Assembly: GCF_016598535.1 (NCBI RefSeq)
Contig: NZ_CP066779.1
Span: 3,162,001-3,226,000, forward strand
Direction of reading: 5' to 3'
Length of the DNA stretch: 64,000 nucleotides
From: Rhodococcus sp. P-2
GTDB lineage: Bacteria; Actinomycetota; Actinomycetes; Mycobacteriales; Mycobacteriaceae
The notes under the pieces were generated by a model. It had not been told where the DNA came from and did no database searches. It worked only from the letters and a program-made list of their open reading frames with translations. The translations under genes and the position numbers were made by a program. Of this stretch, positions 1 through 7,968 are shown in pieces. Numbering within the stretch: position 1 is the stretch's first letter; each line of letters begins with the position of its first letter.

Positions 1-1857
1 AGGTCGGTTCTGAAGGGGTCGGTAGTCGGCACGGCGGCGATTGCATTGGGTGCAAAGGCAAGTGCTGTTCCGTCCGGGAGTGCGGACGTCGAGTCACCGT
101 TGATTTTTCATTCGCCGGAGTTCGAGCCGTTCTGTGACGAACTGCCCTCGTTGTCGACGCTTTCCGGAAACGAGATCACGCTGACAGCGCAAGTCGGGCA
201 ACATGCTTTTCATCGGGATTTTCCATCGTCCCCAGCACTGTCGTACCGCAGCGGAGAGATCGGTGGCGGTTTTCTGGGCCCGACCGTCGAGGCGTATTCC
301 GGCGAGCCGATCATGGTGACGTTCGAGAACGATCTGACCGGATATCCGTTGGCCGCGGACATGGATATGACGCTGCACGGAATGCAGGCCGACTTCCGCG
401 CGAACCCGCCGACGTCGTTGCACTTGCACGGAGGAGTCACTTCACCCGAGAGCGACGGCCACCCGGAGCTGCTCGTGATGCCGGGACAGGCTGCGATGCA
501 TCACTTTTCGCACGGTCAGGAAGCCGCGCACCTCTGGTATCACGATCATGCGATGGGCATCACCCGGCTCAACGTCTACGCCGGTCTGATCGGCAACTAT
601 TTGATCAGGGATGAATTCGACACCGGCAAGCTGGGAAACCCGTTGGGGTTGCCGGCCAAGGAATTCGAGATCCCATTGATCCTGCAGGAGAAGATCTTCA
701 CACCGACCGGCGCCCTGAACGGCCGATCCACCATCTTGATCCCGGAAGGATCGTGGGAAGGCGGAGCCGTGGGCGACGTCGGCTTGGTCAACGGCAAGGT
801 GTGGCCGGAACTGGCTGTGGCTCGGGGCCTTTACCGTTTCCGGATCGTCAATGCGTCGTCGGCAAGTGTGTGGAATCTTCACTTCTCGAACATGATGACG
901 TTCTGGGTCATCGGTAACGACGCCGGAATGCTCGACGCGCCCGTCGCGGTCAATGCCTTCCGCTGCGCACCGGGGGAGCGGTACGACCTCCTCGTCGATT
1001 TCACCGGACTGTCGGAGGGATCGACGGTGGAGCTTCGCAACGACGAGGCGCCCCCGCTACCCGCTGCTGTCATCGGTGAAGTGACGATGCCGCTGTTCTG
1101 CCGGTTTCGCGGCGACCCCAGGCGCGGATTCACCGGTGGTGTTCCGTCGCAGCTGCGCGGTGGACGCCGGCAACGTGACGTTCTCGCCCCGTTGGAGCAG
1201 CCGACGGTAATTCGCACGGTGACGGTCAGCCAGCAACTGGAACTGCGGAATCCACCGGCTCAGATGACTCTGAACAACCTGACGTTCAGCACCACCGACG
1301 TCGAGAGGCCGCGGCAAGGCACCGTCGAGCAGTGGAACATCGTCAACACCACGCCTGACCCGCATCCGATACACCTGCACCTGGTGAATTTCCGGATTCT
1401 CGGCAGAACGCCGATGCGGACGTTGGAGTACCTGATCCGTCATCCCCAGCCGACGATCGGCAACAAGTGGACTCCGTCTCCCGACGGGTTCGAGGCGGGG
1501 CCGATGATCTCGCCGGCGCCGTGGGAAGCAGGGATGAAGGACACCGTCAGGGTGGACGGTGGCACGGTCACGCGGATCATCGTGCGATTCCCCACCGCAG
1601 ACGAGTTGGGTTTCGATCCCGACGCGATGTTCGATCGACTACCGAAGGCTGTCATGACGGGCGGTGCGATGACGGGCGGTGCGATGACGGGCGGTGCGAT
1701 GACGGGCGGTGCGATGACGGGCGGCGATCAGGCGCATCAGGGAAACGGGCACCACGGTATGAGTGACCCTGGTCGACTCCAGGGGTACGTGTGGCACTGC
1801 CACCTGCTCGATCACGAAGATCACGACATGATGTTGCCCTATCGCATCGTGCCGTGA
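1..1857 (+). CDS. Multicopper oxidase, Tat-exported, 5' end missing
   Basis: Periplasmic or secreted multicopper oxidase of the CotA/bilirubin-oxidase/phenoxazinone-synthase type, which oxidises phenolic or metal substrates using oxygen. The frame is open from base 1, and its first codons read RSVLKGSVVGTAAIA, the tail of a twin-arginine signal, so the true start lies just upstream of the window. Copper ligand motifs are clear, numbered from the first codon here: HLHGG at 141, WYHDHAMG at 179, HPIHLHL at 455 and WHCHLLDHEDHDMM at 598. A Met/Gly five-residue repeat is inserted at 552-576, between the last cupredoxin core and the WHCH motif. The paralogue at 46096-47862 lacks this insert. The natural substrate cannot be told from sequence. 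Confidence 0.93.
   Translation, partial: RSVLKGSVVGTAAIALGAKASAVPSGSADVESPLIFHSPEFEPFCDELPSLSTLSGNEITLTAQVGQHAFHRDFPSSPALSYRSGEIGGGFLGPTVEAYSGEPIMVTFENDLTGYPLAADMDMTLHGMQADFRANPPTSLHLHGGVTSPESDGHPELLVMPGQAAMHHFSHGQEAAHLWYHDHAMGITRLNVYAGLIGNYLIRDEFDTGKLGNPLGLPAKEFEIPLILQEKIFTPTGALNGRSTILIPEGSWEGGAVGDVGLVNGKVWPELAVARGLYRFRIVNASSASVWNLHFSNMMTFWVIGNDAGMLDAPVAVNAFRCAPGERYDLLVDFTGLSEGSTVELRNDEAPPLPAAVIGEVTMPLFCRFRGDPRRGFTGGVPSQLRGGRRQRDVLAPLEQPTVIRTVTVSQQLELRNPPAQMTLNNLTFSTTDVERPRQGTVEQWNIVNTTPDPHPIHLHLVNFRILGRTPMRTLEYLIRHPQPTIGNKWTPSPDGFEAGPMISPAPWEAGMKDTVRVDGGTVTRIIVRFPTADELGFDPDAMFDRLPKAVMTGGAMTGGAMTGGAMTGGAMTGGDQAHQGNGHHGMSDPGRLQGYVWHCHLLDHEDHDMMLPYRIVP
1654..1728 (+). repeat. 15-bp tandem repeat encoding MTGGA units
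   Basis: Four exact copies of ATGACGGGCGGTGCG run from 1654 to 1713. A fifth copy at 1714-1728 diverges at its end and encodes MTGGD. The period is a multiple of three, so copy-number change keeps the oxidase in frame. The repeat adds regularly spaced methionines close to the type-1 copper motif. Confidence 0.95.
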
Positions 1858-1960
1858 GCCCTTCCGAAGACGCTCGTGAAATGAACAGGAGCGGGCAGGC
1901 GCACGCACGTCGGATCACCTCGGTCACCTAGCAGGATCGCTTCGGTCCTTCCCATGAATT

Positions 1961-1974
1961 TGGAACACGTTCTA
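1961..1974. promoter_or_regulatory. KstR-like operator upstream of fadA
   Basis: The bases TGGAACACGTTCTA match the published mycobacterial KstR consensus TNNAACNNGTTNNA at every fixed position. The site lies 106 bases before the fadA start, in the 222-base gap after the multicopper oxidase. KstR represses sterol catabolism genes; no kstR gene is in the window. Control of fadA-fadB by KstR is an inference from the motif alone, and a 14-mer with eight fixed bases can occur by chance. Confidence 0.55.
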
Positions 1975-2079
1975 CAGTGAAAGGGCTGAGGTCTGTACCT
2001 CGGCCATGCGCCACCACCGAAGGCGGCGCGGACGATCTGCAGACCGGTTCGACGAATTACACGGAAGGAACACCTCACA

Positions 2080-3294
2080 GTGACCACAGAGGCATTCATT
2101 TATGAAGCCATCCGTACCCCGCGAGGCCGCGGCAAGAAGACCGGGTCGTTGCACTCGGTCAAGCCGATCTCGCTGGTCACGGGTCTGATCCAGGAACTGC
2201 GCGTGCGCTTTCCCGACCTCGACGAGGATCGGATCTCCGACCTCATCCTGGGCGTCGTCACCCCCGTTGGCGATCAGGGAATGGACATCGCCCGCGTTGC
2301 AGTCAACGATGCTGGACTGCCCGACACCGTCGGTGGCGTTCAGCTCAACCGTTTCTGCGCTTCCGGCCTCGAAGCCGTGAACATGGCAGCTCAGAAGGTT
2401 CGGTCCGGCTGGGACGAACTGGTGATCGCCGGCGGCGTCGAGTCGATGTCCCGCGTTCCGATGGGATCCGACGGTGGACCGTGGGCGCTCGACCCCGCCA
2501 CCAACTACGACAACTACTTCGTGCCGCAGGGCGTCGGCGCAGACCTCATCGCCACCATCGAGGGCTTCTCGCGTGACGACGTCGACGCATACGCCGTGCG
2601 CTCGCAGGACCTCGCCGCCAAGGCGTGGACCGGCGGATACTTCGCCAAGTCGGTAGTGCCGGTCAAGGACATCAACGGCATCACCATCCTCGACAACGAC
2701 GAGCACATGCGTCCGGGCACCACGGCAGAGAACCTCGCCGGCTTGGCTCCCGCGTTCGGTGTGATCGGTGAAATCGGCGGATTCGACGCCGTATCGCTGC
2801 AGAAGTACCACTGGGTCGAGAAGATCAACCACGTTCACCACGGTGGCAACAGCTCGGGAATCGTCGACGGCGCTGCCCTCGTGCTCGTCGGTAGCGAGCA
2901 GGCCGGCAAGGACATGGGTCTGACGCCGCGCGCTCGCGTCGTCGCCACCGCCACCAGCGGCGCCGACTCCACCATCATGCTCACCGGCCCGACGCCGGCG
3001 TCGAAGAAGGTTCTGGCAGCTGCCGGCCTGACGGTCGACGACATCGACCTCTTCGAGATCAACGAGGCATTCGCTTCCGTCGTCCTGAAGTTCCAGAAGG
3101 ACCTGAACATTCCGGACGAGAAGCTCAACGTCAACGGTGGCGCGATCGCCATGGGTCACCCGCTCGGTGCCACCGGCGCGATGATCACCGGAACGATGGT
3201 CGACGAGCTCGAGCGTCGTGGCGGCAAGCGCGCCCTCATCACCCTGTGCATCGGCGGCGGTATGGGCGTTGCCACCATCATCGAGCGCGTCTGA
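2080..3294 (+). CDS. fadA: Acetyl-CoA acyltransferase (thiolase) FadA
   Basis: Thiolase of 404 residues that performs the last step of beta-oxidation, cleaving 3-ketoacyl-CoA with CoA. Visible motifs are the acyl-accepting Cys93 in [11 protein letters not shown], His360 in GHPLGATG and Cys390 in CIGGGMG, so the active site is complete. The start is GTG with AAGGAA upstream (2064-2069). It is followed after 45 bases by fadB, giving a two-gene beta-oxidation operon like Rv0859-Rv0860 of M. tuberculosis. A KstR-like site lies upstream. Confidence 0.95.
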   Translation: MTTEAFIYEAIRTPRGRGKKTGSLHSVKPISLVTGLIQELRVRFPDLDEDRISDLILGVVTPVGDQGMDIARVAVNDAGLPDTVGGVQLNRFCASGLEAVNMAAQKVRSGWDELVIAGGVESMSRVPMGSDGGPWALDPATNYDNYFVPQGVGADLIATIEGFSRDDVDAYAVRSQDLAAKAWTGGYFAKSVVPVKDINGITILDNDEHMRPGTTAENLAGLAPAFGVIGEIGGFDAVSLQKYHWVEKINHVHHGGNSSGIVDGAALVLVGSEQAGKDMGLTPRARVVATATSGADSTIMLTGPTPASKKVLAAAGLTVDDIDLFEINEAFASVVLKFQKDLNIPDEKLNVNGGAIAMGHPLGATGAMITGTMVDELERRGGKRALITLCIGGGMGVATIIERV

Positions 3295-3339
3295 CGCGGC
3301 GTCCGTCCTTCCAACGAGGCTTACCAGGAGTCAAGCAAA

Positions 3340-5481
3340 GTGACTGATCAGAACATCATCAACTGGGACCAGGACGCCGACGGCATCGTCGTGCTCACCA
3401 TCAACGATCCCAACCAGGGCGCAAACACCATGAACGACGCGTACATCGCGTCGATGAAGGCCACCGTCGACCGTCTGGTCGCCGAGAAGGACTCCATCAC
3501 CGGTGCCGTCATCACCTCCGGCAAGAAGACCTTCTTCGCCGGTGGCGACCTCAAGAACATGATCAAGGTCGGACCCGAGCAGGCCGAGGAGATCTACAAC
3601 CACAGCGTCGAGATCAAGGCTGACCTGCGTCGCCTCGAAACTCTCGGCAAGCCGGTAGTCGCCGCGATCAACGGCGCGGCACTCGGTGGCGGCCTCGAGA
3701 TCGCTCTCGCGACCCACCATCGCATCGCGGCAGACGTCAAGGGCGTCAAGATCGGCCTGCCCGAGGTCACCCTCGGCCTGCTGCCGGGTGGCGGTGGCGT
3801 CGTGCGCACCGTGCGGATGCTCGGTCTGCAGAACGCGCTCATGGGCGTCCTGCTCCAGGGACAGCAGCGCGGACCCGTTCAGGCCAAGGAAGTCGGCCTC
3901 ATCGACGAGGTCGTCGGCTCGGTGGAGGAACTGGTTCCGGCTGCGAAGGCATGGATCAAGGCCAACCCCGAAGGCGGCGTTCAGCCGTGGGATGTCAAGG
4001 GCTACAAGATCCCTGGCGGAACCCCGTCCACCCCGGCATTCGCTGCCAACCTTCCGGCGTTCCCCGCGAACCTGCGCAAGCAGCTCAAGGGTGCTCCGAT
4101 GCCGGCTCCGCGCGCCATCATGGCTGCAGCCGTCGAAGGCTCGCAGGTCGACATCGACAATGCGCTGCTCATCGAGGCTCGCTACTTCACCTCGCTGGTG
4201 ACCGGCCGCGTCGCGAAGAACATGATTCAGGCGTTCTTCTTCGACCTGCAGTCGATCAACGGCGGCGGTTCACGTCCGGCAGGCATCGAGAAGTCCACCA
4301 TCAAGAAGGTCGGCGTCCTCGGCGCAGGCATGATGGGCGCGGGCATCGCGTACGTCTCCGCGAAGGCCGGCTTCGACGTCGTCCTCAAGGACGTCACCAT
4401 AGAGGCCGCCAACAAGGGTAAGGCGTACTCCGAAGGCATTGAGGCCAAGGCACTCTCGCGCGGCAAGACCACGCAGGAGAAGTCCGACGCACTCCTCGCC
4501 AAGATCACCCCGACGGCTGACCCGGCCGATTTCGCCGGCGTCGACTTCGTCATCGAAGCCGTCTTCGAGAGCCAGGAACTCAAGCACAAGGTGTTCCAGG
4601 AGATCGAGGACATCGTCGATCCCAAGGCGCTGCTGGGCTCGAACACCTCGACGCTGCCCATCACGGGTCTCGCCACCGGCGTGAAGCGTCAGGAAGACTT
4701 CATCGGCATCCACTTCTTCTCGCCCGTCGACAAGATGCCGCTGGTGGAGATCATCCGCGGTGAGAAGACCTCCGACGAGACTCTGGCTCGCGTGTTCGAC
4801 TACGTCCAGGCGATCCGCAAGACGCCGATCGTGGTCAACGACTCGCGTGGCTTCTTCACCTCGCGTGTCATCGGAACCTTCATCAATGAGGCCATCGGCA
4901 TGCTCGCCGAGGGCGTCGAGCCTGCCACCATCGAGCAGGCCGGTATGCAGGCCGGTTACCCCGCTGCGCCGCTTCAGCTTTCGGATGAGCTCAACCTCAC
5001 CCTCATGCAGAAGATCCGCAAGGAATCTGCCGACGCCGCCAAGGCCGAAGGCAAGGAACTGCCGGCAGATCCGGCCGGCGAGGTCATCAACACCCTCGTC
5101 GAGAAGTTCGATCGTAAGGGCAAGCTCGGTGGAGCGGGCTTCTACGATTACGCAGAGGGCAAGCGCACCGGCCTGTGGTCCGGACTCCGCGAGAACTTCA
5201 ACTCCGGAACCTCCGACGCCCCGATCCAGGACCTCATCGACCGCATGCTGTTCATCGAGGCGATCGAGACGCAGAAGTGCTTCGACGAGAACGTCCTGAT
5301 CACCACGGCGGACGCCAACATCGGCTCCATCATGGGCATCGGATTCCCGGCCTGGACCGGTGGCGTTCACCAGTTCATCGTCGGTTACGAGGGCGGCACA
5401 GCCGGCTTCGTCGCTCGCGCAAAGGAACTCGCTGCGCAGTACGGCCCGCGGTTCACCCCGCCGGCGTCGCTGGAGGCATAA
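3340..5481 (+). CDS. fadB: Multifunctional enoyl-CoA hydratase / 3-hydroxyacyl-CoA dehydrogenase FadB
   Basis: Protein of 713 residues carrying two successive beta-oxidation steps, hydration of enoyl-CoA and NAD-dependent oxidation of the 3-hydroxyacyl-CoA. The N-terminal crotonase half has FFAGGDLKNM near residue 66 and an oxyanion segment GAALGGGLEIA. The dehydrogenase half starts near residue 324 with the Rossmann motif GVLGAGMMGAGIA, and NSRGFFTSRV marks its C-terminal domain. Length matches the trifunctional alpha-subunit family. It is expected to form a complex with the FadA product encoded just upstream. The start is GTG, preceded by CAGGAG. Confidence 0.95.
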   Translation: MTDQNIINWDQDADGIVVLTINDPNQGANTMNDAYIASMKATVDRLVAEKDSITGAVITSGKKTFFAGGDLKNMIKVGPEQAEEIYNHSVEIKADLRRLETLGKPVVAAINGAALGGGLEIALATHHRIAADVKGVKIGLPEVTLGLLPGGGGVVRTVRMLGLQNALMGVLLQGQQRGPVQAKEVGLIDEVVGSVEELVPAAKAWIKANPEGGVQPWDVKGYKIPGGTPSTPAFAANLPAFPANLRKQLKGAPMPAPRAIMAAAVEGSQVDIDNALLIEARYFTSLVTGRVAKNMIQAFFFDLQSINGGGSRPAGIEKSTIKKVGVLGAGMMGAGIAYVSAKAGFDVVLKDVTIEAANKGKAYSEGIEAKALSRGKTTQEKSDALLAKITPTADPADFAGVDFVIEAVFESQELKHKVFQEIEDIVDPKALLGSNTSTLPITGLATGVKRQEDFIGIHFFSPVDKMPLVEIIRGEKTSDETLARVFDYVQAIRKTPIVVNDSRGFFTSRVIGTFINEAIGMLAEGVEPATIEQAGMQAGYPAAPLQLSDELNLTLMQKIRKESADAAKAEGKELPADPAGEVINTLVEKFDRKGKLGGAGFYDYAEGKRTGLWSGLRENFNSGTSDAPIQDLIDRMLFIEAIETQKCFDENVLITTADANIGSIMGIGFPAWTGGVHQFIVGYEGGTAGFVARAKELAAQYGPRFTPPASLEA

Positions 5482-5487
5482 ACCCCC

Positions 5488-5527
5488 GTGCGCGGTTAGG
5501 GAGTCTCAGCACTTCCTAACCGCGCAC
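5488..5527. terminator. Palindromic hairpin after fadB, related to the one at 6612-6651
   Basis: A 13-base perfect stem (5488-5500 with 5515-5527) encloses a 14-base loop just after the fadB stop, so it can end fadAB transcription. Its reverse complement matches the hairpin at 6612-6651 at 32 of 40 positions. The three stem-pair differences between the copies are compensatory. Confidence 0.8.
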
Positions 5528-5590
5528 AGCTTTATCCACAGGTTGGTTTTTTCGGCGAAATCCGTCTGTATGTTTTTGCAGGCTCGGCGT

Positions 5591-6643
5591 ATGCCTTCAC
5601 ATACAGAAATCGATGAACTGCAGACAGTCGTCGATGCTCAGCGCGGACTGGTCAGTCACACCCAACTTCACGCCATCGGATTTCCTCGCTCCCGCGTGAA
5701 ACAACGAGTCGAGGTCGGGCGCTGGCAAACTGTTCTTCACGGCGTCTACTCCGTCACCACGGGCCCATTGACCAGGCATGAGGTACTCGAGGCCGCGCTC
5801 CTGTACGGCGGCGGTTCGTCGATGCTCAGCCATCACACTGCCGCTGAGGAATGGTCGATGCGTCGGCCGGACAACACTGCGCCAGTACATATCACCGTTC
5901 CGTACGGGAAGTCTGCGATCTCTCAGGCTGCCACTTTCGTTCGTGGCCTCGGCGCCGAACGGCATCCGTCACCCCTGATCGGCACCGTCCTCCATCCTGG
6001 CGTCGTGGTCCACCGTTCGAGGGCTCATCGTCACATCGGTGTCGACGCGCAGATGCCGCGAACCAGCAAGGCTGATACGGCTCTCGATCTGGCCGTCGCA
6101 GAACCGACTCCGCGCGAGGCCTATGTCTGCCTTATCACCACAGTCACCAACGGCCGCATCCGTTTGACGGACATCCGTCGACGCATGGAGGAGCGCTCAC
6201 CGCGTAGATACCGGAAGGCCCTCGACAGTGCGGTGAAGCTTTTGGCAGACGGGGTGCAATCGACTCTCGAATATCACTATGCGGTGGATGTGGAGCAGGC
6301 ACACGGGTTGCCGTCGGCCAGACGCCAATCACCGGTTCGCGTCGACGGTCGCACGCTGTACGAGGATTGCGATTACAGCGAAGTGGGTGTGCCGTTGACA
6401 GTTCGTCTCGACGGTCGGTGGGCGCATTCCATGGCCGAGGTGGCATTCCGTGATCGCCGCCGTGACAATGCGGCAGAGCTGGCAGGTCGTCCGCGGTTGG
6501 TCTACGGATTCGACGAGGTGGTGAAGACCCCGTGCGAGGTTGCGCGCGAGGTGGAGACGGTCTTGCGACGTGGAGGTTGGGAGAGAACGGGGGAGAACCC
6601 CTGCAGGGCCTGTGAGTGGTTAAGGAGTGCAGAGACTCCTTAA
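5591..6643 (+). CDS. AbiEi-like N-terminal domain protein with DUF559-like C-terminus
   Basis: Protein of 350 residues. The first 70 residues (DELQTVVDAQRGLVSHTQL, then a VYSV motif) look like the winged-helix domain of AbiEi-type antitoxins. The C-terminal part, around DGRTLYEDCDYSEVGVPLTV and the DRRRDN segment, resembles the DUF559/Vsr-like endonuclease fold common in actinobacterial proteins of this architecture. No toxin partner lies next to it. The start chosen is ATG 5591; ATG 5570 in the same frame adds seven residues, and neither has a good ribosome site. The gene is bracketed by two copies of a palindromic element, and the second copy contains its last codons and stop. Function is not established. 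Confidence 0.7.
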   Translation: MPSHTEIDELQTVVDAQRGLVSHTQLHAIGFPRSRVKQRVEVGRWQTVLHGVYSVTTGPLTRHEVLEAALLYGGGSSMLSHHTAAEEWSMRRPDNTAPVHITVPYGKSAISQAATFVRGLGAERHPSPLIGTVLHPGVVVHRSRAHRHIGVDAQMPRTSKADTALDLAVAEPTPREAYVCLITTVTNGRIRLTDIRRRMEERSPRRYRKALDSAVKLLADGVQSTLEYHYAVDVEQAHGLPSARRQSPVRVDGRTLYEDCDYSEVGVPLTVRLDGRWAHSMAEVAFRDRRRDNAAELAGRPRLVYGFDEVVKTPCEVAREVETVLRRGGWERTGENPCRACEWLRSAETP

Positions 6644-6653
6644 CCACTCACAG
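6610..6653. terminator. Bidirectional hairpin between convergent genes
   Basis: A perfect 19-base stem (6610-6628 with 6635-6653) and a 6-base loop lie between the convergent genes 5591-6643 and 6667-7968. The stem includes the stop codon at 6641-6643 of the upstream gene. It is an inverted relative of the hairpin at 5488-5527. Confidence 0.88.
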
Positions 6654-6666
6654 GGAGCGGAGCTCC

Positions 6667-7968
6667 CTAGGCCTTCCACCACGGGCGAAGCGGCACATGC
6701 GCCTCACCCTTGGGGCCGAGCTTGACGGCCAGAACCTGGTGCAGCTGAACGACATTGCGCTCGAACCCGAGGCGAGAGCCGGCCATGTACAGGCCCCAGA
6801 CGCGTGCGGTTCCCTCACCGACCTCGGCGACGCAGGCGTCCCAGTTGTCGACGAGGTTCTGGCACCATCCGGCGAGTGTCAGTGCGTAGTGCTCGCGCAG
6901 GTTCTCCTCGTGCCGCACCTCGAGACCGACGTTCTGGATCTCGGAGATGATGCGTCCCGATCCGGTGAGCTCCCCGTCGGGGAAGACGTACCGGTCGATG
7001 AATCCGCCTGCCTTGGCGCTGCTTCGGTTGTCCGGACGGGTGATGCAGTGGTTGAGCAGACGCCCACCCTCACGCAGCTTGCCCTTGAGGAACTCGAAGT
7101 ACGCCGGGTAGTTTCCGACGCCGATGTGTTCGGTCAGGCCGATGGACGATACTGCGTCGAAGCCGGTCTCGGCTACGTCGCGGTAGTCGGAGAAACGGAC
7201 CTGGGCGAGATCGGCGAGGCCCTCGTCCTCGATGGCCTTCTGTGCCCAATCTGCTTGCTCGCGTGAGAGAGTCACACCGATCACCTTGACGCCGCGCCGG
7301 GCGGCGTAGCGGACCATCGAGCCCCAGCCGCAACCGATGTCGAGAAGTCGGTCACCCTCCTGGAGTCCGAGCTTCTCGAACACCAGACGGTACTTGTTCT
7401 CCTGGGCTTCTTCGAGGGTCTGTTCCGCATTGTCGTAGGCGGCGCAGGTGTACGTCATGGACGGGCCGAGTACGTACTCGTAGAAGGTGTTGGAGACGTC
7501 GTAGTGGTGGTGAATGACTTCGGCGTCACGAGTCTTGGAGTGACGCAGGCCTTCTGCGACGCGACGCCAGCGAGGAAGGTGTTCCTGGGGCGGCGGAGCG
7601 ATGGGCCGCAACAGATCCCAGCCCAGTGAGCGGGTGATGCTGGCGAGCGTCAGTGCCGACGGGCGCTTGAGGTGGAGTTCGTCACCCATGATGCGCAGAA
7701 TCTCGTACGGATCACCGGGGTGAACACCCTCGGCTTCGAGATCGCCGGAGACGTACGCGCGGGCCATACCGAGATCGCCGGGCGCCGTTGCGAGATAAGT
7801 GGTTCCGCGAGTCGACTTGAGATGCAGTCCGTAGTCGGCATCTTCGGGGCCGGCGGTGCTGCCGTCGTACGCGGTGAATCGAAGCGGCAGCATGCCGTCG
7901 GAAAGCGTCTCGAGAATCTCTGCGATAGAGAGCTTGTCCTGGCTTTTGGAGTCTTTGAACGTGGTCAT
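6667..7968 (-). CDS. tmsB: SAM-dependent methyltransferase of the cyclopropane fatty acid synthase family (10-methylene fatty acid synthesis)
   Basis: Protein of 433 residues with the CFA-synthase SAM fold. The SAM site LLDIGCGWGSMVRYAARRG lies near residue 208, and HHHYDVSNTFY is the family's substrate-side motif. With the FAD enzyme encoded directly upstream it would methylate the oleoyl chain of phospholipids, giving the 10-methylene intermediate of tuberculostearic acid. The pair corresponds to Rv3720 and Rv3719 (also called bfaB/bfaA or cfa). It overlaps the upstream gene by four bases, so the two are translationally coupled. Plain cyclopropanation is an alternative, but the FAD partner argues for the methyl-branching pathway. 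Confidence 0.87.
   Translation of the reverse strand: MTTFKDSKSQDKLSIAEILETLSDGMLPLRFTAYDGSTAGPEDADYGLHLKSTRGTTYLATAPGDLGMARAYVSGDLEAEGVHPGDPYEILRIMGDELHLKRPSALTLASITRSLGWDLLRPIAPPPQEHLPRWRRVAEGLRHSKTRDAEVIHHHYDVSNTFYEYVLGPSMTYTCAAYDNAEQTLEEAQENKYRLVFEKLGLQEGDRLLDIGCGWGSMVRYAARRGVKVIGVTLSREQADWAQKAIEDEGLADLAQVRFSDYRDVAETGFDAVSSIGLTEHIGVGNYPAYFEFLKGKLREGGRLLNHCITRPDNRSSAKAGGFIDRYVFPDGELTGSGRIISEIQNVGLEVRHEENLREHYALTLAGWCQNLVDNWDACVAEVGEGTARVWGLYMAGSRLGFERNVVQLHQVLAVKLGPKGEAHVPLRPWWKA

Noticed and set aside
1639-1927. Minus-strand frames encoding RHRTA or SSHRP repeats over the MTGGA region
   Set aside because: They are the antisense reading of the 15-base repeat inside the oxidase gene and have no independent support.
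1972-3159. 395-codon open frame on the minus strand opposite fadA
   Set aside because: It is antisense to fadA, which has a full set of thiolase motifs; no family resemblance and composition typical of a shadow frame.
4270-5370. 366-codon open frame on the minus strand opposite fadB
   Set aside because: It is a shadow of fadB with biased composition and no ribosome site or domain.
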